A DNA stretch of 64,000 bases from Leuconostocaceae bacterium ESL0958 (GTDB taxonomy: Bacteria > Bacillota > Bacilli > Lactobacillales > Lactobacillaceae): assembly GCA_029433265.1 (NCBI GenBank), contig JAQTHT010000001.1:1-64000 (forward strand), read 5' to 3'. Numbering within the stretch: the first letter of the stretch is position 1; the number at the start of each line of letters is the position of its first letter. Both the position numbers and the translations under genes were made by a program. The notes under the pieces are model-generated. The model saw only the letters and a list, made by a program, of their open reading frames with translations. It did no database searches and had not been told where the DNA came from. Below, piece by piece: positions 1 through 7,088 of this stretch.

Positions 1-60
1 GTGAAAGTGCCGTGAGGTATGGAGCGGACTAGTACTAATCAGTCGAGGACTTAACCAAAG
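1..60 (+). rRNA. rrl: 23S rRNA gene, 3' end only
   Basis: The first ~57 bases match the conserved 3' end of bacterial 23S rRNA: the run GTACTAATCAGTCGAGGACT followed by TTAACC is the closing strand of the terminal helix. The rest of the gene lies upstream of the window. The exact end (57-60) is approximate. Confidence 0.9.
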
Positions 61-125
61 AGTCAGGCGAAGGTTTAGAAAATAGAAGAGTAAGGATTAT
101 TTAGTTTTGAGTGTAAAAGCTCAAA

Positions 126-245
126 GGTGTCGTGTTGATGGCCTAGAGGAACCACCTGTACCCATCTCGAACACAGAAGTTAAGCTCTAGCACGCCGAAA
201 GTAGTTGCCGGACCGCTGGCTGCGAGGATAGGACGACGCGATGCC
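126..245 (+). rRNA. rrf: 5S ribosomal RNA
   Basis: This 120-base segment carries the 5S landmarks: CCCATCTCGAACACAGAAGT near the middle, AAGCTCT, and GGATAGGACGACGC near the 3' end. The ends were set by pairing: GGTGTCGTGT at 126-135 pairs over 10 positions (with G-U pairs) with the 3' bases ending GATGCC at 245. It lies about 65 bases after the 23S end, the usual 23S-5S order. No tRNA gene follows; a terminator begins 15 bases later. Confidence 0.95.
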
Positions 246-260
246 TGTACATATTAAGAA

Positions 261-297
261 AACAACAGGAGGATTTACTTCTTCCTGTTGTTTTTTG
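261..297 (+). terminator. rRNA operon terminator
   Basis: The arms AACAACAGGA and TCCTGTTGTT form a 10-bp stem, followed by a run of T. It lies directly after 5S rRNA, so it ends the ribosomal RNA operon. Confidence 0.9.
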
Positions 298-354
298 TTC
301 TATTAGCGTTTAAAATATATACAAAAGTTAGCAAATAGATGATTGTTTTGCTAA
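295..354 (+). promoter_or_regulatory. mecA promoter with inverted repeat at the transcript start
   Basis: A candidate promoter reads TTGTTC (295-300), 17 bases, TATACA (318-323), so transcription would start near 330. An inverted repeat with perfect 8-bp arms (TTAGCAAA 328-335, TTTGCTAA 347-354) begins right there and ends two bases before the mecA Shine-Dalgarno GAGG (357-360). It could be an operator over +1 or a 5' hairpin in the mRNA. The promoter is a pattern match only. Confidence 0.5.
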
Positions 355-368
355 ATGAGGTACTGCTT

Positions 369-1073
369 ATGGAGATGGAACGCATTAATGATCACACAAT
401 TCGCGTGATGGTTGAAAACGAGGACCTGCAAGACCGAGGTACTTCAGTGCGCGATTTATTAAGTGATCGCAATAAAATTGAATCTTTCTTTTATAATATT
501 TTGTCAGAGTTGGATGCGGATACTGATTTTGTCGATAATGACAAGGTCTCTTTTCAGGTATTACCCAATCAGAACGGCTTAGAGCTCTTCATTTCTCGGG
601 TAGACGATCAGACCGCTGTCAATGAAATTTTGGAAGCACTGAGTAATGATCAAAAGGCGGCGGAATCATCTGATCAAGAAACGGTTGAAAACGCTGATGA
701 ACAGCGAATCGATGATTTGTCACCCAGTGACTATCTTGCGATGACGGGCCGTGATGAGGAAGCAGCAAACGATCAGACGTCTGTCCGCCGTCATGATGTC
801 ATTGCTTTGAGCAATTTTGATGCCCTGTTGGCACTGTCCTGCCAACTGAATGATTTGGACTGTGAGACGGCTGCTTATCGCTATGAAGACCGCTACTATT
901 TGGTTGTGGATGCATTGAATCAGCCATTGGATGAACAAAGTGCGGCTTTACTAACCGCCACTGCTGCTGAATTTGGCCAACAAGTCAAGATTAGTGAAGA
1001 TTTGTTAAAGGAACACGGTCAGGTGCTCTTCGGTCATCAAGCGATTACGCAACTCAATCAGATTTTCGCTTAA
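369..1073 (+). CDS. mecA: Adapter protein MecA
   Basis: MecA brings substrates to the ClpC-ClpP protease in the cytoplasm; in Bacillus it controls the competence factor ComK. The protein (234 aa) begins MEMERINDHTIRVMVENEDL, the conserved N-terminal substrate-binding region of the family, then has an acidic linker rich in D, E, Q and S (about residues 95-145) and a C-terminal domain that in relatives binds ClpC. An in-frame ATG exists at 339, but the family start MEMERIN and the GAGG at 357-360, eight bases upstream, favour 369. It is the first gene after the rRNA operon and appears to be transcribed alone. The function is a family assignment. Confidence 0.93.
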   Translation: MEMERINDHTIRVMVENEDLQDRGTSVRDLLSDRNKIESFFYNILSELDADTDFVDNDKVSFQVLPNQNGLELFISRVDDQTAVNEILEALSNDQKAAESSDQETVENADEQRIDDLSPSDYLAMTGRDEEAANDQTSVRRHDVIALSNFDALLALSCQLNDLDCETAAYRYEDRYYLVVDALNQPLDEQSAALLTATAAEFGQQVKISEDLLKEHGQVLFGHQAITQLNQIFA

Positions 1074-1103
1074 TTGTCGCTTTGGCGCTGCTTTTGCTAT
1101 AAT
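1074..1103 (+). promoter_or_regulatory. Promoter for the rhodanese-like gene
   Basis: TTGTCG (1074-1079), 18 bases, TATAAT (1098-1103), with TGC just before the -10 (extended -10). It lies 30 bases before the start codon and overlaps the end of mecA. Confidence 0.65.
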
Positions 1104-1132
1104 AGAGATAATCTATTGGGGAGTCTCTATTC

Positions 1133-1540
1133 ATGAATATTTTAATGGTTCTAATTTACGTCGTCTTGATTTGGGCAGTTGTTTATTTATTGACGGCTGC
1201 TTGGACGAATTTTACAGCCCGGCAGCGGGCAACGGTTCTCAAAATGGCGGCTTTTCAAAAGCGGGTAGCGGATGCTTCGAATGTCCAGCTGATTGATGTT
1301 CGGGAAAAGGAACCCTTTCGTCGTCATCATTTGAAGGGGGCGCGGAATATGCCAGCCTTGATTTTCTCTCAGGGGAAGTCTGGCTTGCGTCATGATCGGG
1401 ATGTCTATCTTTATGGTGATACGTTGCAGGCTGCGGCCCGAGTTGCTGGTCGACTGCGTAAGGAAGGATTACCGAAGGAGCACCTGTTTTTGATGGCTGG
1501 TGGCTATCGCCGATTGCAGGAAGCAAATAAGCGTAAATAA
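1133..1540 (+). CDS. Membrane-anchored rhodanese-like protein without the catalytic cysteine
   Basis: The 135-aa protein has one N-terminal membrane segment (about residues 3-22) and a rhodanese-like domain. The entry motif LIDVREKEPFRRHHLKGARN (residues 53-72) is typical of the family, where it precedes the persulfide-forming loop. At the place where active rhodaneses have Cys in a C-x-x-G-x-R-S type loop, this protein has YLYGDTLQAAARVA (92-105); there is no cysteine at all in the protein. It is therefore unlikely to be a sulfurtransferase and may have a binding or scaffolding role. The start follows GGGGAG at a normal distance. Single-gene unit with its own promoter and a terminator shared with the converging gene. 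Confidence 0.8.
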   Translation: MNILMVLIYVVLIWAVVYLLTAAWTNFTARQRATVLKMAAFQKRVADASNVQLIDVREKEPFRRHHLKGARNMPALIFSQGKSGLRHDRDVYLYGDTLQAAARVAGRLRKEGLPKEHLFLMAGGYRRLQEANKRK

Positions 1541-1570
1541 AAAAGAATCGCTATGAGCGATTCTTTTTTA
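1541..1570. terminator. Bidirectional terminator
   Basis: AAAAGAATCGCT and AGCGATTCTTTT form a 12-bp stem around a 3-base loop, with A-run before and T-run after. It can end both the rhodanese gene (+) and the DUF3042 gene (-). Confidence 0.85.
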
Positions 1571-1576
1571 CTGTGA

Positions 1577-1753
1577 TTAGAAACGGGATTGGTGCGCTGC
1601 CTTTGTCCGGCGGATGGCCTTGTTGGCCACTGCTTCATATTCTTCTTGGCGGGGTTGTTCAACGAAACGTTCATAACTCTTAACCCCGGAAATACCAGCA
1701 ACAACGGCGGTTGCTGCGCCAGCTAGAAAGCCAAAACCAAAATGCTTTTTCAT
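1577..1753 (-). CDS. DUF3042 family small membrane protein
   Basis: This 58-aa protein has a short basic N-terminus (MKKHFGFGFLAGAATAVVAG), one membrane segment (about residues 6-24) and a charged tail with YEAVANKAIRRTKAAHQSRF at the end. Length and layout fit the DUF3042 family of Lactobacillales, whose function is unknown. An upstream in-frame start would add seven residues, but AGGAG lies 8 bases before the ATG at 1753. It diverges from miaA across about 88 bases. The family name is from memory of its pattern; the function is not known. Confidence 0.75.
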   Translation of the reverse strand: MKKHFGFGFLAGAATAVVAGISGVKSYERFVEQPRQEEYEAVANKAIRRTKAAHQSRF

Positions 1754-1841
1754 GTTTACTACTCCTTTTCTCATTTACTTCTCTTTATTATCGTTGATTT
1801 GCCGCACTTTGTAAATGCTTCTGGCATGAAAGGATAACAAG

Positions 1842-2738
1842 ATGCAACAGATACCCTTATTGGTGATTGCAGGACCGACGGCTTCGGGGAAATCGGCCTT
1901 AGCCATTGCCATGGCAAAAAGCTTTAATGGCGAAATTATTTCGGCTGATTCGATGCAGGTTTACCGACAATTGAACATTGGGACGGCGAAAGAGGTTGGT
2001 GCCGCACAACAAGGCGTCGTTCACCACGGCCAGGATGTCAGAAACTATCAGGAAAATTTCTCAGTAGCAGATTTTCTGCAGGAAGCGGATCAAGCGATTA
2101 CTGCGATTCACCAACGGGGAAAAGTGCCCATCGTGGTTGGTGGCACTGGCTTTTACATTAAAGCGCTGCTGGGCTATCAACAGTTAGATTATGGGCCCTC
2201 CGATCCGGCAGCAGTAGCCAAAGATGAGCAACGACCTTTGGCCGTATTGCAGGCAGAATTTAGGGCACTGGCTGATGCTGATTTTCAAAAACGGGTCGAT
2301 ATCCAGAATAAGGTTCGCTTGGTGCGCGCTTTGCAAATTTTACGGACGGGGCCAAGACAGGCTGCGGAGCGGCCAAATTACGATGCCCTGGTATTAGCCT
2401 TAGATTGGCCCAGGGCGGTGCTTTACGACCGCATTAACCAACGGGTAGATGATATGATAGCACAGGGCCTAGAACAAGAGGCACGTCTGCTCTACGAGGC
2501 AGGCGGGCTGAACCTACAGGCTGGTCGAGGAATTGGTTACAAGGAATTCTATCCTTACTTTGAGGGACAGATTGCTTTGGTTGATGCTGTGGCGCAAATT
2601 AAGCAAGACTCTAGACGCTATGCTAAGCGACAGTTAACTTATTGGCGGCATCAAATTCCCGGCTTACACTGGCTTCCAGGTTCAGGCGCTGCTGACATCG
2701 CTGAGCCGATGATTAGCGCATTTTTAAAGAAAAAATAA
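1842..2738 (+). CDS. miaA: tRNA dimethylallyltransferase MiaA
   Basis: MiaA transfers a dimethylallyl group to A37 of tRNAs that read codons starting with U, the first step to i6A/ms2i6A. The 298-aa protein has the P-loop GPTASGKS (residues 11-18), the substrate-binding stretch ISADSMQVYRQLNIGTAK, VVGGTGFYIKALL, and the C-terminal GIGYKEFYPYFEG and KQDSRRYAKRQLTYWR motifs. All core elements are present and the length is normal. An AAAGGATAACAAG ribosome site precedes the ATG. The small gene at 2757 follows 18 bases later and is probably co-transcribed. Confidence 0.96.
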   Translation: MQQIPLLVIAGPTASGKSALAIAMAKSFNGEIISADSMQVYRQLNIGTAKEVGAAQQGVVHHGQDVRNYQENFSVADFLQEADQAITAIHQRGKVPIVVGGTGFYIKALLGYQQLDYGPSDPAAVAKDEQRPLAVLQAEFRALADADFQKRVDIQNKVRLVRALQILRTGPRQAAERPNYDALVLALDWPRAVLYDRINQRVDDMIAQGLEQEARLLYEAGGLNLQAGRGIGYKEFYPYFEGQIALVDAVAQIKQDSRRYAKRQLTYWRHQIPGLHWLPGSGAADIAEPMISAFLKKK

Positions 2739-2756
2739 AGAAAAGGGGCGGACGAC

Positions 2757-2930
2757 ATGGATTATGAACAGGCATTACAAGACCTAAAGAATGGGCAAAT
2801 TGACCACTTTGAGGTCAGTCCGGCCGATTTTACTGAATTTCAGCGGGCTTGGGCAGCTTTTCCTTTTCAAAATACGGTACGGGGTATTGCGCACCGAGCG
2901 GGCCAAATCACTTATGTTCGGGCTAATTAG
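2757..2930 (+). CDS. Small conserved-looking protein of unknown function
   Basis: A 57-aa reading frame starts MDYEQALQDLKNGQIDHFEV and ends GIAHRAGQITYVRAN. A good ribosome site (AAGGGGCGG) lies 7 bases before the ATG and the frame fills the space between miaA (18 bases upstream) and the mreB promoter. The composition (acidic amphipathic N-terminus, aromatic middle PADFTEFQRAWAAFPF) looks like a real soluble protein rather than a chance frame. It has no membrane segment or cysteine. I do not recognise the family. Probably the second gene of a miaA operon. Confidence 0.7.
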   Translation: MDYEQALQDLKNGQIDHFEVSPADFTEFQRAWAAFPFQNTVRGIAHRAGQITYVRAN

Positions 2931-2933
2931 CTG

Positions 2934-2959
2934 TTTTACTAAGTAAAATATGCTACAAT
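2934..2959 (+). promoter_or_regulatory. mreB promoter with inverted repeat
   Basis: TGCTACAAT (2951-2959) is an extended -10 element. A perfect 15-base inverted repeat, TTTTACTAAGTAAAA (2934-2948), fills the spacer and overlaps the weak -35 region. A protein bound there would compete with RNA polymerase. No known operator is claimed. Confidence 0.55.
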
Positions 2960-3022
2960 AAATCACAGGAAAATTACTTAAAAAACTGGTACTGGAACCG
3001 TACCAGGATGAGAGGCAAGATT

Positions 3023-4030
3023 GTGGCATTATCATTTGGACAACATAACGTTGGAATTGACTTAGGAACAGCGAATACCTTCGTATACGTGGAAGGCAAG
3101 GGGATCGTGTTACGTGAACCTTCCGTAGTAGCCCGCAATACGCAAACAAAAGAAGTGATTGCGGTCGGTTCTGAAGCGCGGGATATGTTAGGGCGGACGC
3201 CAGCCAGCATCTCTTCTATTCGCCCAATGCGTGATGGCGTCATTGCCGACTACGATACGACGGTTGCCATGCTTTCTTACTACATGAAGAAGGCACTGGG
3301 TGGCCGTGTCGGCAAGCCTTTTGTCACGATTGGGGTTCCTTCCGGGATTACGGCGGTAGAACGTCGATCCGTCATTGACGCTGCCCGGATGGCCGGTGCC
3401 CGGGATGCCTACGTGCTAGAAGAACCATTCGCAGCAGCCATTGGCGCTGGCCTGCCGGTTATGGAACCAGTTGGTTCCATGGTGGTTGATTTAGGAGGCG
3501 GGACAACTGATGTCGCTACCATCTCCTTGGGTGGGATTGTTTCTTCCCGGTCCACGAACTTTGCTGGGGATCAATTGAATACCGCCATTAGCACTTTCAT
3601 TCGCAATAAGTATAACTTAGCGATTGGCGAAGCAACGGCTGAACGGCTGAAGATTGAAATTGGCACCGTTTCAGAAGAAGAGGCGGCTGACTTAGCAGAT
3701 GCCGAAGCCCGCGGTCGGGACTTGCTTTCTGGCTTACCAAAGACGATTATGGTGTCAGCGGCTGATGTTTCCGCTGCTATTCAGGAACCCTTGAATGAAA
3801 TTACGAATGCCATTCGAGAAACGTTGGAATCAACGCAGCCCGAAATTGCAGCAGATGTCATTAGTCATGGCATGGTGCTGACTGGTGGCGGCGCTCTCTT
3901 GCGGGGCTTGGCCGCACGGATTGAATCTGTTACGCAGGTTTCGGTCATTGTTGCGGAAGAACCACTGGATGCAGTGGTCAAAGGGGTTGGCGAATCATTG
4001 AAATCCTTAGAAATTTTGCGCCGTAATTAA
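3023..4030 (+). CDS. mreB: Rod shape-determining protein MreB
   Basis: MreB is the bacterial actin that guides the elongation machinery of peptidoglycan synthesis along the membrane. The protein (335 aa) has phosphate loop 1 NVGIDLGTANT near the N-terminus, phosphate loop 2 VVDLGGGTTD, and GMVLTGGGALLRGL for adenosine binding, all in order and at family length. I chose the GTG at 3023 over the ATG at 3008: GAGAGG sits 6-7 bases before the GTG, and MALSFGQHNVGIDLGT matches the short N-terminus of other MreBs. It heads the mreB-mreC-mreD group, but a strong hairpin follows it. Confidence 0.95.
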   Translation: MALSFGQHNVGIDLGTANTFVYVEGKGIVLREPSVVARNTQTKEVIAVGSEARDMLGRTPASISSIRPMRDGVIADYDTTVAMLSYYMKKALGGRVGKPFVTIGVPSGITAVERRSVIDAARMAGARDAYVLEEPFAAAIGAGLPVMEPVGSMVVDLGGGTTDVATISLGGIVSSRSTNFAGDQLNTAISTFIRNKYNLAIGEATAERLKIEIGTVSEEEAADLADAEARGRDLLSGLPKTIMVSAADVSAAIQEPLNEITNAIRETLESTQPEIAADVISHGMVLTGGGALLRGLAARIESVTQVSVIVAEEPLDAVVKGVGESLKSLEILRRN

Positions 4031-4038
4031 AGTTACCG

Positions 4039-4070
4039 AAGCGTAGCGCTTGCGCTACGCTTTTCTTTTC
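4039..4070 (+). terminator. Hairpin between mreB and mreC
   Basis: AAGCGTAGCGC and GCGCTACGCTT form an 11-bp perfect stem with a two-base loop, followed by TTCTTTTC. It looks like a terminator or a partial one, and would make mreB more abundant than mreCD. mreC starts 27 bases further on. Confidence 0.7.
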
Positions 4071-4096
4071 GCAGTCTTTGCAAGAAAGGAAACGTG

Positions 4097-4951
4097 ATGA
4101 AAAAGTGGTTCTCTTCCCGAACACTGGTAACGCTCATGGTTAGCTTTTTGGTGATTGTCGGTCTCATCGCTGGTTCAAATTGGTATGCCCAGCGCCGTAG
4201 CCAACCACCATTTTTCCAACGCGTGTTTAACGATATTAATGCGACGATTTCAAAGGCCATTGCTTGGCCCACCAATGCTGTTGGTAGCCGAGCCAATTCC
4301 TTTGCGAATTTATTGTCGACTTTTGAAGAAAATAAAAAGCTGAAGGCTAAGATTGATAACTATGCCCAAACCAAGGTCCGCCTTCAAAAAATGACTGAAG
4401 AAAATCAGTCATTGAAAAAGCAGTTGGGTTTGAAGCACACACTAACAGATTATGATACGGTTTCTGCCGTTACCATTTCACGGGCACCTACTGCTTGGGA
4501 TTCTCAGTTGATTATTAATAAAGGGTCTAATGCAGGCTTGAAGAAGGGCATGCCAGTCCTAGGGGACCAAGGAATTGTCGGTCGAATTGCCGAAGTCAAT
4601 ACGGTCAATTCGAAGGTTTCCTTGATTTCTGATAATTCGGAAGATGCCAACCGCTTTGCCATCACGGTCAAGGGCGATCAGGGCGATGTGAATGGTGTTA
4701 TTTCTGGTTACAACACGGATCAAAAGGTGCTGGAAATGGGCCAAGTGACAAATCCTCAGAACATTAAAGAAGGGGACACGGTGGTGACCTCTGGTCTTGG
4801 TGGCATCATCCCAGCTGGTCTCTACGTTGGAAAGGTGGCCAATATCAGTACGGATAACTACGGTTTGTCCAAGAAGGTCTACATCCGGCCAAGTTCAGAT
4901 TTGAATGCTCTGAATAACCTGCTGGTCGCCAAGACCCAGATGGAGCAATAG
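4097..4951 (+). CDS. mreC: Cell shape-determining protein MreC
   Basis: MreC is a bitopic membrane protein that links MreB filaments to penicillin-binding proteins outside the cell. The 284-aa protein has one N-terminal membrane segment (about residues 8-28), a coiled-coil stretch rich in K, E and L (about 75-120, around LQKMTEENQSLKKQLGL) and the beta-rich extracellular core with DSQLIINKGSNAGLKKGMPV and VVTSGLGGIIPAGLYVGKV. An in-frame GTG lies one codon upstream; the ATG is preferred because AGGA is six bases from it. It is followed by mreD after one base. Confidence 0.94.
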   Translation: MKKWFSSRTLVTLMVSFLVIVGLIAGSNWYAQRRSQPPFFQRVFNDINATISKAIAWPTNAVGSRANSFANLLSTFEENKKLKAKIDNYAQTKVRLQKMTEENQSLKKQLGLKHTLTDYDTVSAVTISRAPTAWDSQLIINKGSNAGLKKGMPVLGDQGIVGRIAEVNTVNSKVSLISDNSEDANRFAITVKGDQGDVNGVISGYNTDQKVLEMGQVTNPQNIKEGDTVVTSGLGGIIPAGLYVGKVANISTDNYGLSKKVYIRPSSDLNALNNLLVAKTQMEQ

Positions 4952-4952
4952 T

Positions 4953-5480
4953 ATGTTTAGTTGGCAATTTTCGCGTCTAACAATTCTATATCCGTTGATT
5001 TTGTTCTTACTCTTTTTTCTAGACGGCAATGTGATGGCTGCCTTAACACCACTGCTGCTCGGCGGGTCCTTCCACATTTTGCCACTGGGTACCTTGATTT
5101 GGTTTTTCTATGCCATTCAATTTGAACTGACCAAGGACATGCCTTTTACGGTCTATGTGATTTTGATTGGCTTGTTCTTTGATATCTACTACACAGGCAT
5201 TGTGGGAACTTATACGGTGGCCTTCCTAGTGGCGACTCTGTTGATGCGGGCTGTCCGACCTTATTTTGACGAAAGGCTATTATCGGCCTTGTTGCTTTTC
5301 TTAATTGGTTTAGGGGCTTACCTGGGCTTGTCCTATTTCTTTTCGGCAGTGGTGGGCATGACGTCTTTGACTATTTCTCAGTTCGTCTACCTCGTGGCAC
5401 TACCGACAGCGGTATTAAACTTACTGTTAGCAGCTGTCTTTTATTATCCAGCCTGGTCGCTCTTACAAAGAACGCACTAA
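4953..5480 (+). CDS. mreD: Rod shape-determining protein MreD
   Basis: MreD is an integral membrane partner of MreC in the cell elongation complex. The 175-aa protein is almost entirely hydrophobic, with five or six predicted membrane segments; FDIYYTGIVGTYTVAFLVAT matches the conserved G-rich middle of MreD. The start codon lies one base after the mreC stop, so the two are translationally coupled. Length is normal. Sequence conservation in this family is low, so the call rests on position after mreC together with the hydrophobic pattern. Confidence 0.9.
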   Translation: MFSWQFSRLTILYPLILFLLFFLDGNVMAALTPLLLGGSFHILPLGTLIWFFYAIQFELTKDMPFTVYVILIGLFFDIYYTGIVGTYTVAFLVATLLMRAVRPYFDERLLSALLLFLIGLGAYLGLSYFFSAVVGMTSLTISQFVYLVALPTAVLNLLLAAVFYYPAWSLLQRTH

Positions 5481-5487
5481 ATGAGAC

Positions 5488-5516
5488 TTGCATTTAGAGA
5501 ATGGCCCTTGTATACT
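5488..5516 (+). promoter_or_regulatory. Promoter of the T-box controlled transporter operon
   Basis: TTGCAT (5488-5493), 17 bases, TATACT (5511-5516). It starts just after mreD and directly precedes the T-box leader. Confidence 0.8.
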
Positions 5517-5522
5517 TTAAAC

Positions 5523-5782
5523 AATAATTAAAACGATGAGAGGGAGAGTAGGAGATGATCATCTTGCAGAGAGCTGGCGGCTAGTGGGAGTCAGTAGTGA
5601 TTATCTTTGAACCACACCTTCGAGTGCATGATTGAAAACAGTAGGTGATGCCGGTTTCGCCCGTTAACGCGATTGAGTTTGCAAAACTCTCAGAGGTCAG
5701 GTTAGTGATAGCTTGACATCGTTGAGGTGGGACCGCGATTTATCGCCCTCTAAGCTAGTAAGCTTAGAGGGCTTTTGTTTTT
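5523..5782 (+). promoter_or_regulatory. T-box leader, probably histidine-specific
   Basis: A T-box senses uncharged tRNA and allows read-through when the amino acid is scarce. Seen here: Stem I elements GAGAGTA (5545-5551) and AGAGAGCTGGCGGCTAGTGG (5568-5587), the specifier-loop region GAACCACACCTTCGAG (5609-5624), and the T-box proper AGGTGGGACCGCG (5725-5737), whose TGG(G/A) pairs with the tRNA acceptor end. It overlaps the 5' side of a terminator that starts at 5745. The likely specifier is CAC (5613-5615, His), followed by the usual A. Shifted readings ACC (Thr) or CCA (Pro) cannot be fully excluded by eye. Nothing else occupies this 320-base gap. Confidence 0.9.
5745..5782 (+). terminator. 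T-box intrinsic terminator
   Basis: GCCCTCTAAGCT and AGCTTAGAGGGC (5761-5772 side) form a strong stem, followed by TTTTGTTTTT. It is the regulated terminator of the leader and competes with an antiterminator that uses the T-box sequence. Confidence 0.9.
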
Positions 5783-5801
5783 CATTAGAAAGGATGATGA
5801 T

Positions 5802-6443
5802 ATGGCTTATCTATCTGAAATTATGCCGGCCATTTTTTCCGGTTTACAATTAACGGTCGGCGTATTTTTTATTACGTTGTTGGGCTCCGTCCCGTTGGGT
5901 ATTTTAGTTTCGTTAGGGATTAAATCGCCTTACTTTAGTATTCGTTGGTTGATTAACAGTTACATTTGGATTATGCGGGGAACTCCGCTCCTGCTGCAGC
6001 TGATTTTCATCTACTATGGATTAGCAATGGTGGGCTTTTCATTTTCCCGGTTTGAAGCAGCTGCCTTTGCCTTCATTATTAACTATGCGGCCTATTTGGC
6101 CGAAATTTTCCGAGGTGGTTTGCAGTCAGTACCAAAGGGGCAAGTGGACGCTGCCAAAGTATTGGGTTTATCCAAGGCACAAACTTTTTTCAAAGTAGTG
6201 CTGCCCCAGGCTGTTAAAATCATTGTCCCTTCCTTTGGAAACGAAGTAGTGAATCTAGTGAAGGATACCTCGCTGATTTATGTGATTGGCCTGGGCGATA
6301 TTCTTCGGGCTGGTTCCATTGCAGCCAGTCGGGATGTCACCTTGACGCCCTACTTAGTGGTGGGCGTCATTTATCTGTTAATGGTTGGCTTCGTCACGCT
6401 GCTCTTACGGCTGACGGAAAAGAAGCTCAGTGTTTGGAGGTAG
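5802..6443 (+). CDS. Amino-acid ABC transporter permease (histidine transporter candidate)
   Basis: The 213-aa protein belongs to the HisM/GlnP type of polar amino-acid ABC permeases. It has about five membrane segments and the EAA motif RGGLQSVPKGQVDAAKVLG that contacts the ATPase. The N-terminal half contains the family signature RGTPLLLQLIFIYYGL. The first in-frame ATG with a good ribosome site (AAGGAT at 5789-5794) is at 5802; an upstream start at 5775 would lie in the terminator. Substrate is inferred from the leader: in Firmicutes, transporters under His T-boxes have been proposed as histidine systems (HisXYZ). First gene of a three-gene operon. Confidence 0.88.
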   Translation: MAYLSEIMPAIFSGLQLTVGVFFITLLGSVPLGILVSLGIKSPYFSIRWLINSYIWIMRGTPLLLQLIFIYYGLAMVGFSFSRFEAAAFAFIINYAAYLAEIFRGGLQSVPKGQVDAAKVLGLSKAQTFFKVVLPQAVKIIVPSFGNEVVNLVKDTSLIYVIGLGDILRAGSIAASRDVTLTPYLVVGVIYLLMVGFVTLLLRLTEKKLSVWR

Positions 6444-6446
6444 GCG

Positions 6447-7088
6447 ATGATTGAAATTAAAGCGTTAACCAAAGCTTATGGGGACAAAGTCATTTTTAAG
6501 GACCTCAACTTGGCACTTGCAAACGGGGAAATCTTAGCCGTGACAGGTCCTTCCGGTATCGGGAAGACCACGCTGATTAAAACCTTGACTGGACTGGAGC
6601 CAGCTCAAAATGGCACGATTACGCTTGATGATGGCACTTATCCGGTGGGGGATCCAAAATTGGCAGCCAAGGTGGCGCTGATTTTCCAGGACTTTAACCT
6701 CTTTCCGAATATGAAAGTCATTGATAATCTAACACTGGCCCCCCGCCTTGTTAAAAAAGAAAGTAAGTCAGCAGCCAATCAAAAGGCCAAGGAACTCTTG
6801 GCGCAGTTGGGCTTATCTGAACAAGCTGATCTTTACCCATACCAACTATCAGGCGGGCAGAAGCAGCGGGTGGGGATTGCCCGGGCTTTGGCAATGGATC
6901 CACAAATTATTGCCTATGATGAACCGACCTCTGGTTTGGATGAGCAATCAACGGACCAGGTCCGTCAGATTATGCTGAACCTCAAGCAAAAAGGGGTGGC
7001 CCAGTTGGTCATTACCCACGATTTGGAATTTGCTAAAGCAGTTGCTGACCGCAACTTTGATTTTGCAAAAGAGGTTCAATATGGTTAG
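6447..7088 (+). CDS. Amino-acid ABC transporter ATP-binding protein
   Basis: This is the ATPase of the T-box controlled transporter. The 213-aa protein shows Walker A GPSGIGKTT (about residues 32-40), Q-loop FQDFNLFPNM, signature LSGGQKQR, Walker B IIAYDEPTSGLD and the H-loop ITHDLEFAKAV. It is 25-30 residues shorter than typical polar amino-acid ATPases because it stops soon after the H-loop, but all catalytic motifs are present. It starts three bases after the permease gene and overlaps the binding-protein gene by 8 bases, so the three are translated together. Confidence 0.93.
   Translation: MIEIKALTKAYGDKVIFKDLNLALANGEILAVTGPSGIGKTTLIKTLTGLEPAQNGTITLDDGTYPVGDPKLAAKVALIFQDFNLFPNMKVIDNLTLAPRLVKKESKSAANQKAKELLAQLGLSEQADLYPYQLSGGQKQRVGIARALAMDPQIIAYDEPTSGLDEQSTDQVRQIMLNLKQKGVAQLVITHDLEFAKAVADRNFDFAKEVQYG

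Noticed and set aside
339-368. A mecA start 10 residues upstream
   Set aside because: The family begins MEMERIN and the ribosome site fits the ATG at 369; the earlier ATG lies inside the leader hairpin.
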